Source: DASVHS01 sp036001325 (GTDB taxonomy: Bacteria > Acidobacteriota > Thermoanaerobaculia > Gp7-AA8). Taken from it: DNA of 64,000 bases. Within the stretch, counting starts at the first letter, position 1. Every line of letters starts with the position of its first letter. The stretch spans positions 1 through 64,000 of the forward strand of contig DASYUK010000375.1 in assembly GCA_036001325.1 (NCBI GenBank), in the 5' to 3' direction. Below the pieces are notes generated by a model. It searched no databases and had not been told where the DNA came from. It saw only the letters and a list, made by a program, of their open reading frames with translations. A program made the position numbers and the translations under genes. Below, piece after piece: positions 26,850 to 34,030 of the stretch.

Positions 26850-28167
26850 ACCCGCTCTGATCGTCGTTCGAGATCATCACGTCCTGCAGCGAGCTGTCGT
26901 CGACCACCGTCGGAATCAGGTTCCCCGTCCAGGCCACGACCGCATTCGAAGAGATCGACAGCGGATATTCGCGCGTGACACGGAGCGTCAACGGTTCGAT
27001 CGACGTCGAGATCGCCAGCGATCCCTTCCCGAAGATCTTCACCGTGTCGATCTTTCGTTGATACGACGGATCGTAGATCGGCTCGACGCGATAAGTCAGC
27101 GTCTCTTCGAGCGCGAGAAGATTGCTTCCTTCGACGTAGATGAACTCTTCACTCAGCTCGAGAAGGAATGTCTTGCGACCTTTCTCATAAACGAACAGCT
27201 TCCCCTGGCCGGTTGCCTTCACTAGCGTCTGGGCCGTGGTGCCGAGGAGTCCCGACTCGGCGATGAATTTGAGATTGCCGGAGTAACTGGAGACCGTGCC
27301 GCGCTTCACGTGCACACTGCGCGCGAAGTTGATCTCCAGGAATCCGTTCTCGTGCAGCACGAACGTCTTCGCTCCGCTCTCGACTTTTCGCTCGAGAGTG
27401 ATCCGCTTCTCTTCGACCGGCTGCGCTTCGTCGACCGCTTCCTGCAACTTCAGGGCGGCGGTGTGACCGGCATCGGGTCGCGGCGACTCCGGGATCGGGA
27501 TCTTCGCCGGCGCCGGTGTTCGCGCGCGACCCGGGACAAGCGTCTTCTCCCGATCGGGCGAAGGCGCTTGGGTTGCCGGTTGCGTGCGAACATCGGGTTT
27601 CGTGAGCGGCTTGACGGCCGGAATCTTCGCCGTGGTGAACTTCATCTCCTTACCGGCCGCGGCGACCGGAGCAGTGCTGACCACCTGCTTGACTTCGTTC
27701 TCGACTTCACGAACGAGCTTGTCGGCGCCGGCGAACTTCAGATGCTCGAGCGCCAGTCCGTACTTTTTGCGCTGCCGATACAGCAGGCCGAGATAGAGAT
27801 GCGATTTCGCATAGTTCGGTCTCAGCTCGACCGACCGCATCAGAAACTCCTCGGCGTCATCGAGCTTGCCTTGTTTGAAGAGAATCAGCCCGAGATTCGA
27901 GTGGAGGATGAATACGTTCGGGTTCTCTCGCGCCAGCCGGCGATAGATCACCTCCGCCTCGGGGAACGCGTTGGTCTTGAAGTAAACGAGGCCGAGGAGA
28001 TTGAGCACATCGGTGTCATCGGGGCGGAGCTTCTGCGCGTTCTCCAGCTCGCGACGCGCCTCGGCGAATCGACCCTCCTGAAACGCTTCGCGACCCCGGT
28101 TGTAATGAAGGAGAAAGACGCCCTGATCGAATGGCGCTTGCAGAGGAACCGCATCGCGATCGACCAT
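26803..28167 (-). CDS. TPR protein with C-terminal AIM24 domain
   Basis: A 454-residue protein. Residues about 18-155 form four TPR units (LHYNRGREAFQEGRFAEARR, VLNLLGLVYFKTNAFPEAEV, FILHSNLGLILFKQGKLDDA, SHLYLGLLYRQRKKYGLA). A Pro/Thr/Ala-rich linker follows, then an AIM24-family beta-sandwich (about 265-454; FARSVHVKRGTVSSYSGNLK, FIYVEGSNLLALEETLTYRV). AIM24 domains in bacteria (YbfG/TIGR00266-like) have unclear function. No signal peptide or TM segment is visible, so it is probably cytoplasmic. It ends with a 47-bp convergent overlap with the YfhO-like gene. Confidence 0.85.
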   Translation of the reverse strand: MVDRDAVPLQAPFDQGVFLLHYNRGREAFQEGRFAEARRELENAQKLRPDDTDVLNLLGLVYFKTNAFPEAEVIYRRLARENPNVFILHSNLGLILFKQGKLDDAEEFLMRSVELRPNYAKSHLYLGLLYRQRKKYGLALEHLKFAGADKLVREVENEVKQVVSTAPVAAAGKEMKFTTAKIPAVKPLTKPDVRTQPATQAPSPDREKTLVPGRARTPAPAKIPIPESPRPDAGHTAALKLQEAVDEAQPVEEKRITLERKVESGAKTFVLHENGFLEINFARSVHVKRGTVSSYSGNLKFIAESGLLGTTAQTLVKATGQGKLFVYEKGRKTFLLELSEEFIYVEGSNLLALEETLTYRVEPIYDPSYQRKIDTVKIFGKGSLAISTSIEPLTLRVTREYPLSISSNAVVAWTGNLIPTVVDDSSLQDVMISNDDQSGFKIRFEGDGVVVSEQ

Positions 28168-28186
28168 TTGACCGCGATTGTAGCGG

Positions 28187-28861
28187 TTACTGCGATCCGA
28201 GGTAGCGCATGCCAGGGAGCATCGCGGCGATCGGCTGGGTCACGCGACTCGTAAAGCCGCCGCGGAGCGCCGGCTTCCCTTTGCCGGCGGCGAAGATGAC
28301 CGGCTGGCCGTAGGGATGACCGTAGTAAACCGTCAGAGCGCGCTTCACGTACGTCGTCGTTTCTTCATACGGCGGAATGCCACCGTAGCGCACGACGGCA
28401 TTCGGACCGGCGTTGTACGCCGCGAGCGCGCGCGGAAGATCGGAGAACATCTCCACCATGTCGCGCAGGTGCTGAATGCCCGCGCGGATATTCTGATCGG
28501 GATCGTGAATCTTCGTAACGCCGTAATGTCGCGCGGTCTCCGGCATGAGTTGCATCAGCCCGCGCGCGCCCTTCCGCGACACGCACGTCGGATCGAAGTC
28601 CGACTCGACCTGGATCACGGCGCGTACGAGTGTCGGATCGACGCGAAACTGCTTCGCATAACGCTCGATCAGGATGTCGTAGCGCGAGGGGCGATCGTGC
28701 TGGCGCGCCAGCCATTGAAAGTCGGTAAACGCCCGGTGCGAGCGACCCGACGGCACGTTGTAGATCACTTTGCTGCCGTCGCCTTTGATCAGGAGGTGGA
28801 CCTGCGCATTCAGGCTCGACGCGGCGAGGAGCAGCGCCAGGATCACGCCCGTGACACGCAT
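28187..28861 (-). CDS. Lytic transglycosylase (SLT domain)
   Basis: A 224-residue protein started at ATG 28861 (MRVTGVILALLLAASSLNAQ, a signal peptide). The SLT domain (about 60-185) has the catalytic Glu in AVIQVESDFDP and the family motifs KGARGLMQLMPETARHYGV, DPDQNIRAGIQHLRDMV and ALAAYNAGPNAVVRYGG. It cleaves the MurNAc-GlcNAc bond of peptidoglycan, forming 1,6-anhydro products in the periplasm. The C-terminal tail after about residue 195 is unassigned. The gene is 19 bases downstream of the TPR-AIM24 gene and divergent from the AraC-type gene. Confidence 0.92.
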   Translation of the reverse strand: MRVTGVILALLLAASSLNAQVHLLIKGDGSKVIYNVPSGRSHRAFTDFQWLARQHDRPSRYDILIERYAKQFRVDPTLVRAVIQVESDFDPTCVSRKGARGLMQLMPETARHYGVTKIHDPDQNIRAGIQHLRDMVEMFSDLPRALAAYNAGPNAVVRYGGIPPYEETTTYVKRALTVYYGHPYGQPVIFAAGKGKPALRGGFTSRVTQPIAAMLPGMRYLGSQ

Positions 28862-29067
28862 CGTTCGAAATGGTACCACTGGACGATGAAATGAAGCTGA
28901 CAGAGGCTTCGGGACAAAAATTTACGTTTCCCGCGCACATCTCCGATCGCGGTTTGCGCTATGATGGCTGTGCTCCATACAACGTGTTCGAAAGCGACCC
29001 GGCGTCGCCGAAGGGTGTATCGGGTCGATCACTCGTTCAACGTCGCACTAGACGAGGAGAACCCAAC

Positions 29068-29436
29068 ATGGACGGCCTTCTTCGAGCGCTCATCAAAACC
29101 GTTCGGCGGCGCCTGAAAGCCGATGAGGAAGTTACCGTGGAGGCTGTTACTCGCGAGCTCGGCTATACCCGCCAGTACATCTCCGGCCGCTTTCATCGCG
29201 TGACCGGACGGCTTCTCAGTCACTTCCTCAAAGAGAAGCGGCTGGAGAAGGCTGCTCGCCTGCTAAAGACCGGAAATCTCCGAGTGTCGCAGGTCGCGCG
29301 TCGCTGCGGCTTCGACTCGGAGAACTACTTCCGCCAGCAGTTCCGGCAGCGTTACGGGATGTCGCCCCGCCAGTTCCGCACGACCGGAGCGATCCGTGTT
29401 CACCCTCTGTCGAAGCCCGCTTCCGTCCAGATGTAA
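29068..29436 (+). CDS. AraC-type helix-turn-helix protein (DNA-binding domain only)
   Basis: A 122-residue protein started at ATG 29068 with GAGGAG eight bases upstream; the frame is open further up but without a better start. It consists of a short N-terminus and a full AraC two-HTH domain: VTRELGYTRQYISGRFHRVT (first HTH), then VSQVARRCGFDSENYFRQQF (second HTH), ending YGMSPRQFR. With no ligand-binding domain it may be constitutively competent or use a partner. Its final 37 bases overlap antisense with the converging glycosyltransferase-like gene. Confidence 0.85.
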   Translation: MDGLLRALIKTVRRRLKADEEVTVEAVTRELGYTRQYISGRFHRVTGRLLSHFLKEKRLEKAARLLKTGNLRVSQVARRCGFDSENYFRQQFRQRYGMSPRQFRTTGAIRVHPLSKPASVQM

Positions 29437-29987
29437 CGGAGCGTGTTCGCGTCGAGCGTGCGCGTGACGATCGCGTCGCGTGTGAACAGCAGCACGCGCC
29501 TGGGCCAGGAATGCGGGATCGCCGTTCGCGCGAGATCTTCGCGATGCGCGGCAGCCGAGTCGAACGTCATAGCGCGAAGTGGGTTCTGCAGCCGCACGAC
29601 CGTTCCCTGGATCGTCAAGTCATCGGCCAGTCGCAGGTGGTGACGCCGGTGGAACAGGCGAATTTCACCTTCGTCGAGTCGAAGCCGGAGCGGCCGGCCC
29701 GCGTAGATCGGCAGCGTGCGGATGCGAAAGCCCCAGGCATTTCCCGCGTTGATCGATCCGATGACCTCACTTGCCAGCGCATCGTCCACGGTTTCTCGCT
29801 CGCGAACGATGAGGATCCAGTCATTCGAGGCAGCGTCGATCGCGCGATTGAGCTCGGCGCGATGCTTTGAAAGCGGATCACGCGGCTTGAGATCGAGAAC
29901 GAGTTGCTCGATCCGCGTGAAGTGCGCCGTCAGCGGCGTGATGTCCTCGGCGTGCACGTGGCCGAGGGTGATGATGGAGAGTTCCAT
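29400..29987 (-). CDS. Glycosyltransferase-2-like protein, uncertain
   Basis: A 195-residue protein. The order of features (ELSIITLGHVHAEDI at the start, NDWILIVRERETVDDAL in the middle, WGFRIRTLPIYAGRPLRLR, then EIRLFHRRHHLR) resembles the LPS-core-type GT2 proteins with FRIxRxNYFxGxxLKH-like segments. The canonical DxD and acceptor motifs are not convincing, and the protein is shorter than normal enzymes. It may be a degenerate or regulatory relative. It overlaps the AraC-type gene's end by 37 bases. Confidence 0.55.
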   Translation of the reverse strand: MELSIITLGHVHAEDITPLTAHFTRIEQLVLDLKPRDPLSKHRAELNRAIDAASNDWILIVRERETVDDALASEVIGSINAGNAWGFRIRTLPIYAGRPLRLRLDEGEIRLFHRRHHLRLADDLTIQGTVVRLQNPLRAMTFDSAAAHREDLARTAIPHSWPRRVLLFTRDAIVTRTLDANTLRYIWTEAGFDRG

Positions 29988-29992
29988 GCATG

Positions 29993-30043
29993 TGTAGCGG
30001 CGCGCTTCAGCGCGCCGACGGCGGGCTGAAGCCCGCCGCTACA
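29993..30043. repeat. Composite palindromic repeat GTAGCGGCG...CGCCGCTAC
   Basis: The outer arms are TGTAGCGGCG and CGCCGCTACA. They enclose two hairpins, GGCGCGCTTCAGCGCGCC and GGCGGGCTGAAGCCCGCC, in tandem. This type of extragenic palindrome is widespread in GC-rich bacterial genomes. It lies one base beyond the ymdB stop region and upstream of the GT2-like gene start, so it could act as a transcript end or stabiliser. Confidence 0.8.
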
Positions 30044-30832
30044 CTACTCCCCAAGGTCTTCCCTAATCCGCACGATCCGCGCGGCCTTACCCGTGTTTTC
30101 GTCCAGCTCAATCATCGCGCCGCACAATCGCACATCTCGCTTCGCGACCTCGAGCTTGCGCGGCGTGTTCATCAGAAATCGATGCAGCGCTTCTTCGGGA
30201 CGGAATCCGATGATCGAGTCGTATGCGCCCGTCATCCCCACATCGGTCTGATAGGCCGTACCGTTCGGCAGGATTCGTTCGTCGGCTGTCGGCACGTGTG
30301 TGTGCGTGCCGAGAACCGCAGAGACGCGGCCGTCGAGATAGCGACCCATGGCCTGCTTCTCCGATGAGGCCTCGCCGTGGATGTCGACGATGATGACTTT
30401 CGCCGACTCGCCGATCTCCTTCAGCTCGCGATCGGCGCGGTGGAAGGGGTTGTCGCACGGTGGCATGAAGATGTTGCACATGAGCTGGAGCACGCAGACA
30501 TTGACGCCGCTCGCCGTCTGACGAATGACACGTCCTTTCCCCGGATTCCCCTCCGGATAGTTCGCCGGGCGAACGACGTGCGGATAGTGCTCGTAGTTGT
30601 CGACGAACTCTTTCTTGTCCCAGATGTGGTTGCCGGAGGTATAGGCGTTGATCGGAAGCTGATCCAACTCCTCCATGATCGCTTCGGTGACGCCGAAGCC
30701 GCCCGCCGCGTTCTCCACATTGACGATCGTGAAGTCGATTTTCTCCCGATCGATCACGTGCTCGAGCTTCTGATGGAGCGCCCGACGTCCAGGCTGTCCG
30801 ACGACGTCACCGATGTAGAGGACTCTGATCAT
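30044..30832 (-). CDS. ymdB: YmdB-family metallophosphoesterase (TIGR00282)
   Basis: A 262-residue cytoplasmic protein. Dinuclear metal-site motifs are IGDVVGQPGRRAL, VNVENAAGGFG, TSGNHIWDKKEF, VDIHGEASSEKQAMG and VLGTHTHVPTAD. B. subtilis YmdB hydrolyses 2',3'-cyclic nucleotides and affects biofilm gene expression. In many genomes ymdB directly follows rny, as here, where it is 85 bp downstream on the same strand. The length matches the family. Confidence 0.93.
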   Translation of the reverse strand: MIRVLYIGDVVGQPGRRALHQKLEHVIDREKIDFTIVNVENAAGGFGVTEAIMEELDQLPINAYTSGNHIWDKKEFVDNYEHYPHVVRPANYPEGNPGKGRVIRQTASGVNVCVLQLMCNIFMPPCDNPFHRADRELKEIGESAKVIIVDIHGEASSEKQAMGRYLDGRVSAVLGTHTHVPTADERILPNGTAYQTDVGMTGAYDSIIGFRPEEALHRFLMNTPRKLEVAKRDVRLCGAMIELDENTGKAARIVRIREDLGE

Positions 30833-30833
30833 G

Positions 30834-30917
30834 GGGTTGCGAGGTTACGCGGTTCCGGCGGGGTTACGCGGTGCTGCACTGCGAAACTGCGCAACCTCGC
30901 CGGAACCCCGCCGTAAC
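30834..30917. repeat. Imperfect inverted repeat between rny and ymdB
   Basis: Short blocks GGTTGCGAGGTTACGCGG and GTTCCGGCGGGGTTACGCGG are answered by GCGCAACCTCG and GGAACCCCGCCGTAACC. The sequence fills nearly the whole intergenic space. It could attenuate transcription between the two co-directional genes. Confidence 0.5.
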
Positions 30918-32483
30918 CTATTTCGCATACTCCACGGTCCGCATTTCGCGAATGACCGTAACTTTAATCTGCCCCGGATACTGCAACTCGGACTCGATCT
31001 TGCGCGCGACATCCTTCGACAGCCAGATCGACTGTTCGTCGGAGATCTTTTCGGCGTTGACAATGATGCGAAGCTCACGCCCGGCCTGAATGGCGAAACT
31101 CTTCGAGACGCCATCCATGCTGTTGGCGATCGATTCGAGACGCTCGAGACGATGGACGTAGTTCTCGAGGATCTCGCGACGCGCCCCCGGCCGCGCTGCG
31201 GACAATGCGTCCGCGGCGTTGACGAGCACCGCTTCGACAGTCGTAGGATCGTAATCACCGTGATGGCATTCCATCGCGTGAATCACGTCTCGCTTTTCGC
31301 CGTACTTGTCGAGGACCTGACGCCCGAGCTCGAGGTGCGTGCCTTCCATCTCGCGATCGATCGCCTTGCCGATGTCGTGCAGCAGTCCGCCGCGCTTCGC
31401 GATCGTGTCGTTCACGCCCAGCTCCACCGCCATCAATGCGGCGAGCTGCGCGACTTCGAGCGAGTGCACGAGCACGTTCTGTCCATACGACGTTCGGTAG
31501 CGCAGACGGCCGAGCAGTTTCAGCACCTCAGGATGAATGTCGGTGATGCCCAGCGAGAATGCCGCCGCCTCTCCCTCCTCGAACAATTTCTGATCGAGCT
31601 CCTGACGGACTTTCTCGACCAGCTCCTCGATGCGCGCCGGATGAATGCGCCCATCCTGCATGAGGCGTTCGAGCGAGATGCGCGCGATTTCGCGGCGAAT
31701 CGGATCGAAGCCCGAGAGGATGACCGCCTCCGGGGTGTCGTCGACGATCAGATCGACACCCGTGGCCAGCTCTAAGGCACGAATGTTTCGTCCTTCACGG
31801 CCGATGATGCGTCCCTTCATGTCCTCCGAAGGGAGATCGACGACGGACACAGTGTTCTCAGCGACGTAGTCCGACGCCATCCGCTGAATGGCCATGCCGA
31901 GGATTTTTCGGGCGCGCTGTGTCCCGAGCTCGGTGGCTTCGCTTTCGATCCGCTTGATGATGTTCGCGGCCTCGAGTCTCGCTTCGTTCTCGATGCCGCG
32001 GATCAGCTCCTGCCGCGCCTGATCTGCCGTGAGACCGGCGACCTGCTCGAGTTTGCGGCGCTGATCCTCGATGAGCTGATCGAGCTCGCTTTCCCGCGAT
32101 TCGACTTTTTTCTCACGCTCGCCGACGCCGCGGTCGCGCTTCTCGACTTCGGCCATGCGCGAGTCGAGCTGCTGCGTCTTCTTGTCGAGATTCTCTTCCT
32201 TCTGCTGAAGACGCCGCTCGGCGTTCTTCATCTCGTCGCGACGCTGCTGCGCCTGCTTGTCGAACTCCGACCGCATCTGCAGCAGTTTTTCTTTTGCTTC
32301 GAGATCGGCTTCCTTGACGCGAGCACCGGCCGACTTCCTCGCGTCTTCAACGATCCGCTCCGCTTCGCGCCGCGCTTCGACAACCTGCGCTGTGGCGCGC
32401 TTGCGGTACACCATCGCCCAGAGCAGGGCGAGGACGACGGCGCCTACGACGCCGATCGCAATTCCAACGATGACTGGTACCAA
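30918..32483 (-). CDS. rny: Ribonuclease Y
   Basis: A 521-residue protein, the usual length. I start it at TTG 32483 (LVPVIVGIAIGVV), with GGGAGG eight bases upstream; the longer frame has no family support. Order: an N-terminal transmembrane helix, a long coiled coil (about 30-210), a KH domain (MKGRIIGREGRNIRALE), and an HD domain with HSLEVAQLAALMA and LLHDIGKAIDREM (metal-binding HD). It is a membrane-anchored endoribonuclease initiating mRNA decay. Its ribosome site lies in the stem of a small hairpin (32490-32505). ymdB follows. Confidence 0.95.
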   Translation of the reverse strand: MVPVIVGIAIGVVGAVVLALLWAMVYRKRATAQVVEARREAERIVEDARKSAGARVKEADLEAKEKLLQMRSEFDKQAQQRRDEMKNAERRLQQKEENLDKKTQQLDSRMAEVEKRDRGVGEREKKVESRESELDQLIEDQRRKLEQVAGLTADQARQELIRGIENEARLEAANIIKRIESEATELGTQRARKILGMAIQRMASDYVAENTVSVVDLPSEDMKGRIIGREGRNIRALELATGVDLIVDDTPEAVILSGFDPIRREIARISLERLMQDGRIHPARIEELVEKVRQELDQKLFEEGEAAAFSLGITDIHPEVLKLLGRLRYRTSYGQNVLVHSLEVAQLAALMAVELGVNDTIAKRGGLLHDIGKAIDREMEGTHLELGRQVLDKYGEKRDVIHAMECHHGDYDPTTVEAVLVNAADALSAARPGARREILENYVHRLERLESIANSMDGVSKSFAIQAGRELRIIVNAEKISDEQSIWLSKDVARKIESELQYPGQIKVTVIREMRTVEYAK

Positions 32484-32489
32484 ACTGCA

Positions 32490-32505
32490 CCTCCCTTTAG
32501 GGAGG
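32490..32505 (-). promoter_or_regulatory. Hairpin sequestering the rny ribosome-binding site
   Basis: On the minus strand CCTCCCTAAAGGGAGG is a perfect 6-bp stem with a TAAA loop. Its 3' arm GGGAGG is the Shine-Dalgarno for the TTG start at 32483. This could reduce or regulate rny translation, or serve as a weak 3' end for the RNA upstream; no U-tract follows. Confidence 0.45.
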
Positions 32506-32519
32506 CTCGCGCAGTGGAG

Positions 32520-32745
32520 GGATACTCGGAGATCCCCGCCTGAGCCGTGTGGAGGATTCTCACTCGAACCTGTAAACAAACAGGTGGGCGTCCTACTGGG
32601 GCCGTTTTGGCTACCTTCTGAGGTCCCTCGCTACGCTTGGGACGAAGGCGTGCACGCGGCCCGCAGACGCGGACACCCGAAGCAAGAATTACGGTTCAAG
32701 CGTTAGATCGTTCATCACGCACTCTGCAGGGATTCTCCGAAAATC
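32520..32745 (-). ncRNA. ssrS: 6S RNA candidate between zapA and rny
   Basis: The 281 bases between the zapA stop and rny start hold no ORF. The minus-strand sequence can close with TCGGAGAATCCC (32740-32729) pairing with GGGGATCTCCGA (32537-32526), about 11 bp with one mismatch, enclosing about 215 nt. This resembles the 6S terminal helix (…CTGAGAT/ATCTCGGAG). Inside are a long, largely paired interior including GACGCCCACCTG and an ACCTGTTTGTTTACAGGT hairpin. A position directly downstream of zapA is the classic 6S location. No covariance search was possible, so the exact ends are approximate. Confidence 0.55.
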
Positions 32746-32764
32746 TGTCTTTACGTCTGTAGGC

Positions 32765-33049
32765 TCAAGTGATTACCTTGTTGAGCCTCTCCGATATTTC
32801 CTCCGTTTTCTCGATCCATGTCGCCGCGCTCTGGCGCTGCTTCCGGAACCGCGAAAACTCGTCGGCGATATTGAGAGCGGCCAGGATAGCGATTTTCATC
32901 GGATCGACCGTGGCGACTTCCGCCGCGACCTCTCTCATCCTGGCGTCGACAAACCGCGCAAGCTCCGTTAAATAGTTCGGGTCTCCTTCTCCCCGGACGT
33001 TATACGTTTGACCAAAGATCTCGACCTCGGTCGAATCGTACTTTTCCAT
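32765..33049 (-). CDS. zapA: Cell division protein ZapA
   Basis: A 94-residue protein. VEIFGQTYNVRGEGDPNYLT and ELARFVDARMREVA form the N-terminal globular domain, and a C-terminal helix predicted to form the coiled-coil dimer follows (ADEFSRFRKQR to the end). ZapA promotes FtsZ protofilament bundling at the division ring. Length and motifs match the family. The 6S RNA candidate lies immediately downstream. Confidence 0.92.
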   Translation of the reverse strand: MEKYDSTEVEIFGQTYNVRGEGDPNYLTELARFVDARMREVAAEVATVDPMKIAILAALNIADEFSRFRKQRQSAATWIEKTEEISERLNKVIT

Positions 33050-33084
33050 GGAAAAGAGACCTGATGTCGCGGCGGATTATACCC

Positions 33085-33151
33085 GTTAGTCGTTAGTCCC
33101 TAGTCCTTAGTCGCTGGTCCCGACTAACGACTAAGGACCAAGGACTAAGGT
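33085..33151. repeat. Intergenic repeat of TTAGTCC/GGACTAA units
   Basis: Units such as GTTAGTCGTTAGTCCCTAG and CCTTAGTCG are mirrored by CGACTAACGACTAAGGACC and AAGGACTAAGG, giving an overall palindrome of short tandem units. It lies between the divergent zapA and imuA genes. Confidence 0.75.
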
Positions 33152-33159
33152 CCGAACAT

Positions 33160-33195
33160 TGCTTTACGCCTGATTACCGCCTATTGTTAGGCGTG
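33160..33195 (+). promoter_or_regulatory. Possible operator upstream of the imuA-imuB-dnaE2 cassette
   Basis: ACGCCT and AGGCGT form an inverted repeat that also encloses GCCTATTGTTAGGC (33179-33192), 14-50 bases before the imuA start. In other bacteria this cassette is controlled by LexA, but no standard LexA box is recognisable, so this is only a palindrome at the right place. Confidence 0.25.
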
Positions 33196-33208
33196 CAGGC
33201 TCCCCACG

Positions 33209-34030
33209 ATGACTGCACAGGCTCGACGTTTCCTCTCTCAGTTTCAGCTCCTCGATCTCAGGCCGAGTCGACCGAAACCCACTCTTGTCCCTCCTCTCCC
33301 ACCTGTAGAGATTCAGCAGCGCGAGGCTGTCCGCAACCTTCGCGCGGCGCTCGATCCGGCGATCGCGCGAAACGTCATCAGCGCGACCGAGCTGATTCGC
33401 GCACTCGAGAAGACGCGCCGCGAAGACTTCCTTCCTACGGCGATCGACGCGCTCGACGCGCTCCTCGGCGGCGGATTGCGGCGCGGAAAAGTCGTCGAGC
33501 TCGTATCGCGGCGCGCGGTGGGACGATTCTCGATCGTGATGTCGACGCTCGCCGCCGCCACCTCCATCGGCGAGGCGGCAGCGTTGATTGACGTCAGCGA
33601 TCACTTCGATCCGCAAATCGCCGACGTCGCCGGCGTCGATCTGCGGCGCTTGCTATGGGTGCGGCCGAAGACGATGAAGCAAGCGGTCATGGCGGCGGAG
33701 ATGATCACCGTCACCGGATTCCAGCTCGTCGTCCTCGATGCCGGACTGCATCCCGTGCGCGGTCGTCGCGCGCCTGACGCGGCATGGGTCCGTCTCGCGC
33801 GAGCCGCCGAGGCGCACGGCGCTGCGATGCTTGTCTCGACGCCATATCCATTCACCGGCACGACCTCCGAAGCCGTGGTGCGCGGCGAGAAAGCGCGCGT
33901 GAAGTGGCTCGGCCAGGGAAAGTCGCCACGATTGCTCGTGGAAGTCACGACGAACTTCCGATTGGAGAAACACCGTCACATGAAGCCGGGAGCCCCCGCG
34001 ACCTGCGACCTGCGACCCGCGATCTCATGA
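33209..34030 (+). CDS. imuA: ImuA-type RecA-like protein of the mutagenesis cassette
   Basis: A 273-residue RecA-fold protein. The order of strands follows RecA (TAIDALDALLGGGLRRGKVVE, then AAALIDVSDHFDPQIADVAG, LLWVRP, FQLVVLDAG). The Walker A position reads VSRRAVGRFS, without the GKT lysine, so ATP binding by this site is doubtful, as often in ImuA. ImuA cooperates with ImuB and DnaE2 in damage-induced mutagenesis. Its stop overlaps the imuB start as ATGA. The 3' end has short GACCTGC tandem repeats. Confidence 0.85.
   Translation: MTAQARRFLSQFQLLDLRPSRPKPTLVPPLPPVEIQQREAVRNLRAALDPAIARNVISATELIRALEKTRREDFLPTAIDALDALLGGGLRRGKVVELVSRRAVGRFSIVMSTLAAATSIGEAAALIDVSDHFDPQIADVAGVDLRRLLWVRPKTMKQAVMAAEMITVTGFQLVVLDAGLHPVRGRRAPDAAWVRLARAAEAHGAAMLVSTPYPFTGTTSEAVVRGEKARVKWLGQGKSPRLLVEVTTNFRLEKHRHMKPGAPATCDLRPAIS

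Noticed and set aside
33085..33151. CRISPR-like short tandem repeats upstream of imuA
   Set aside because: Units are only 7-12 bases, without unique spacers, and form a palindrome; no cas gene is nearby.
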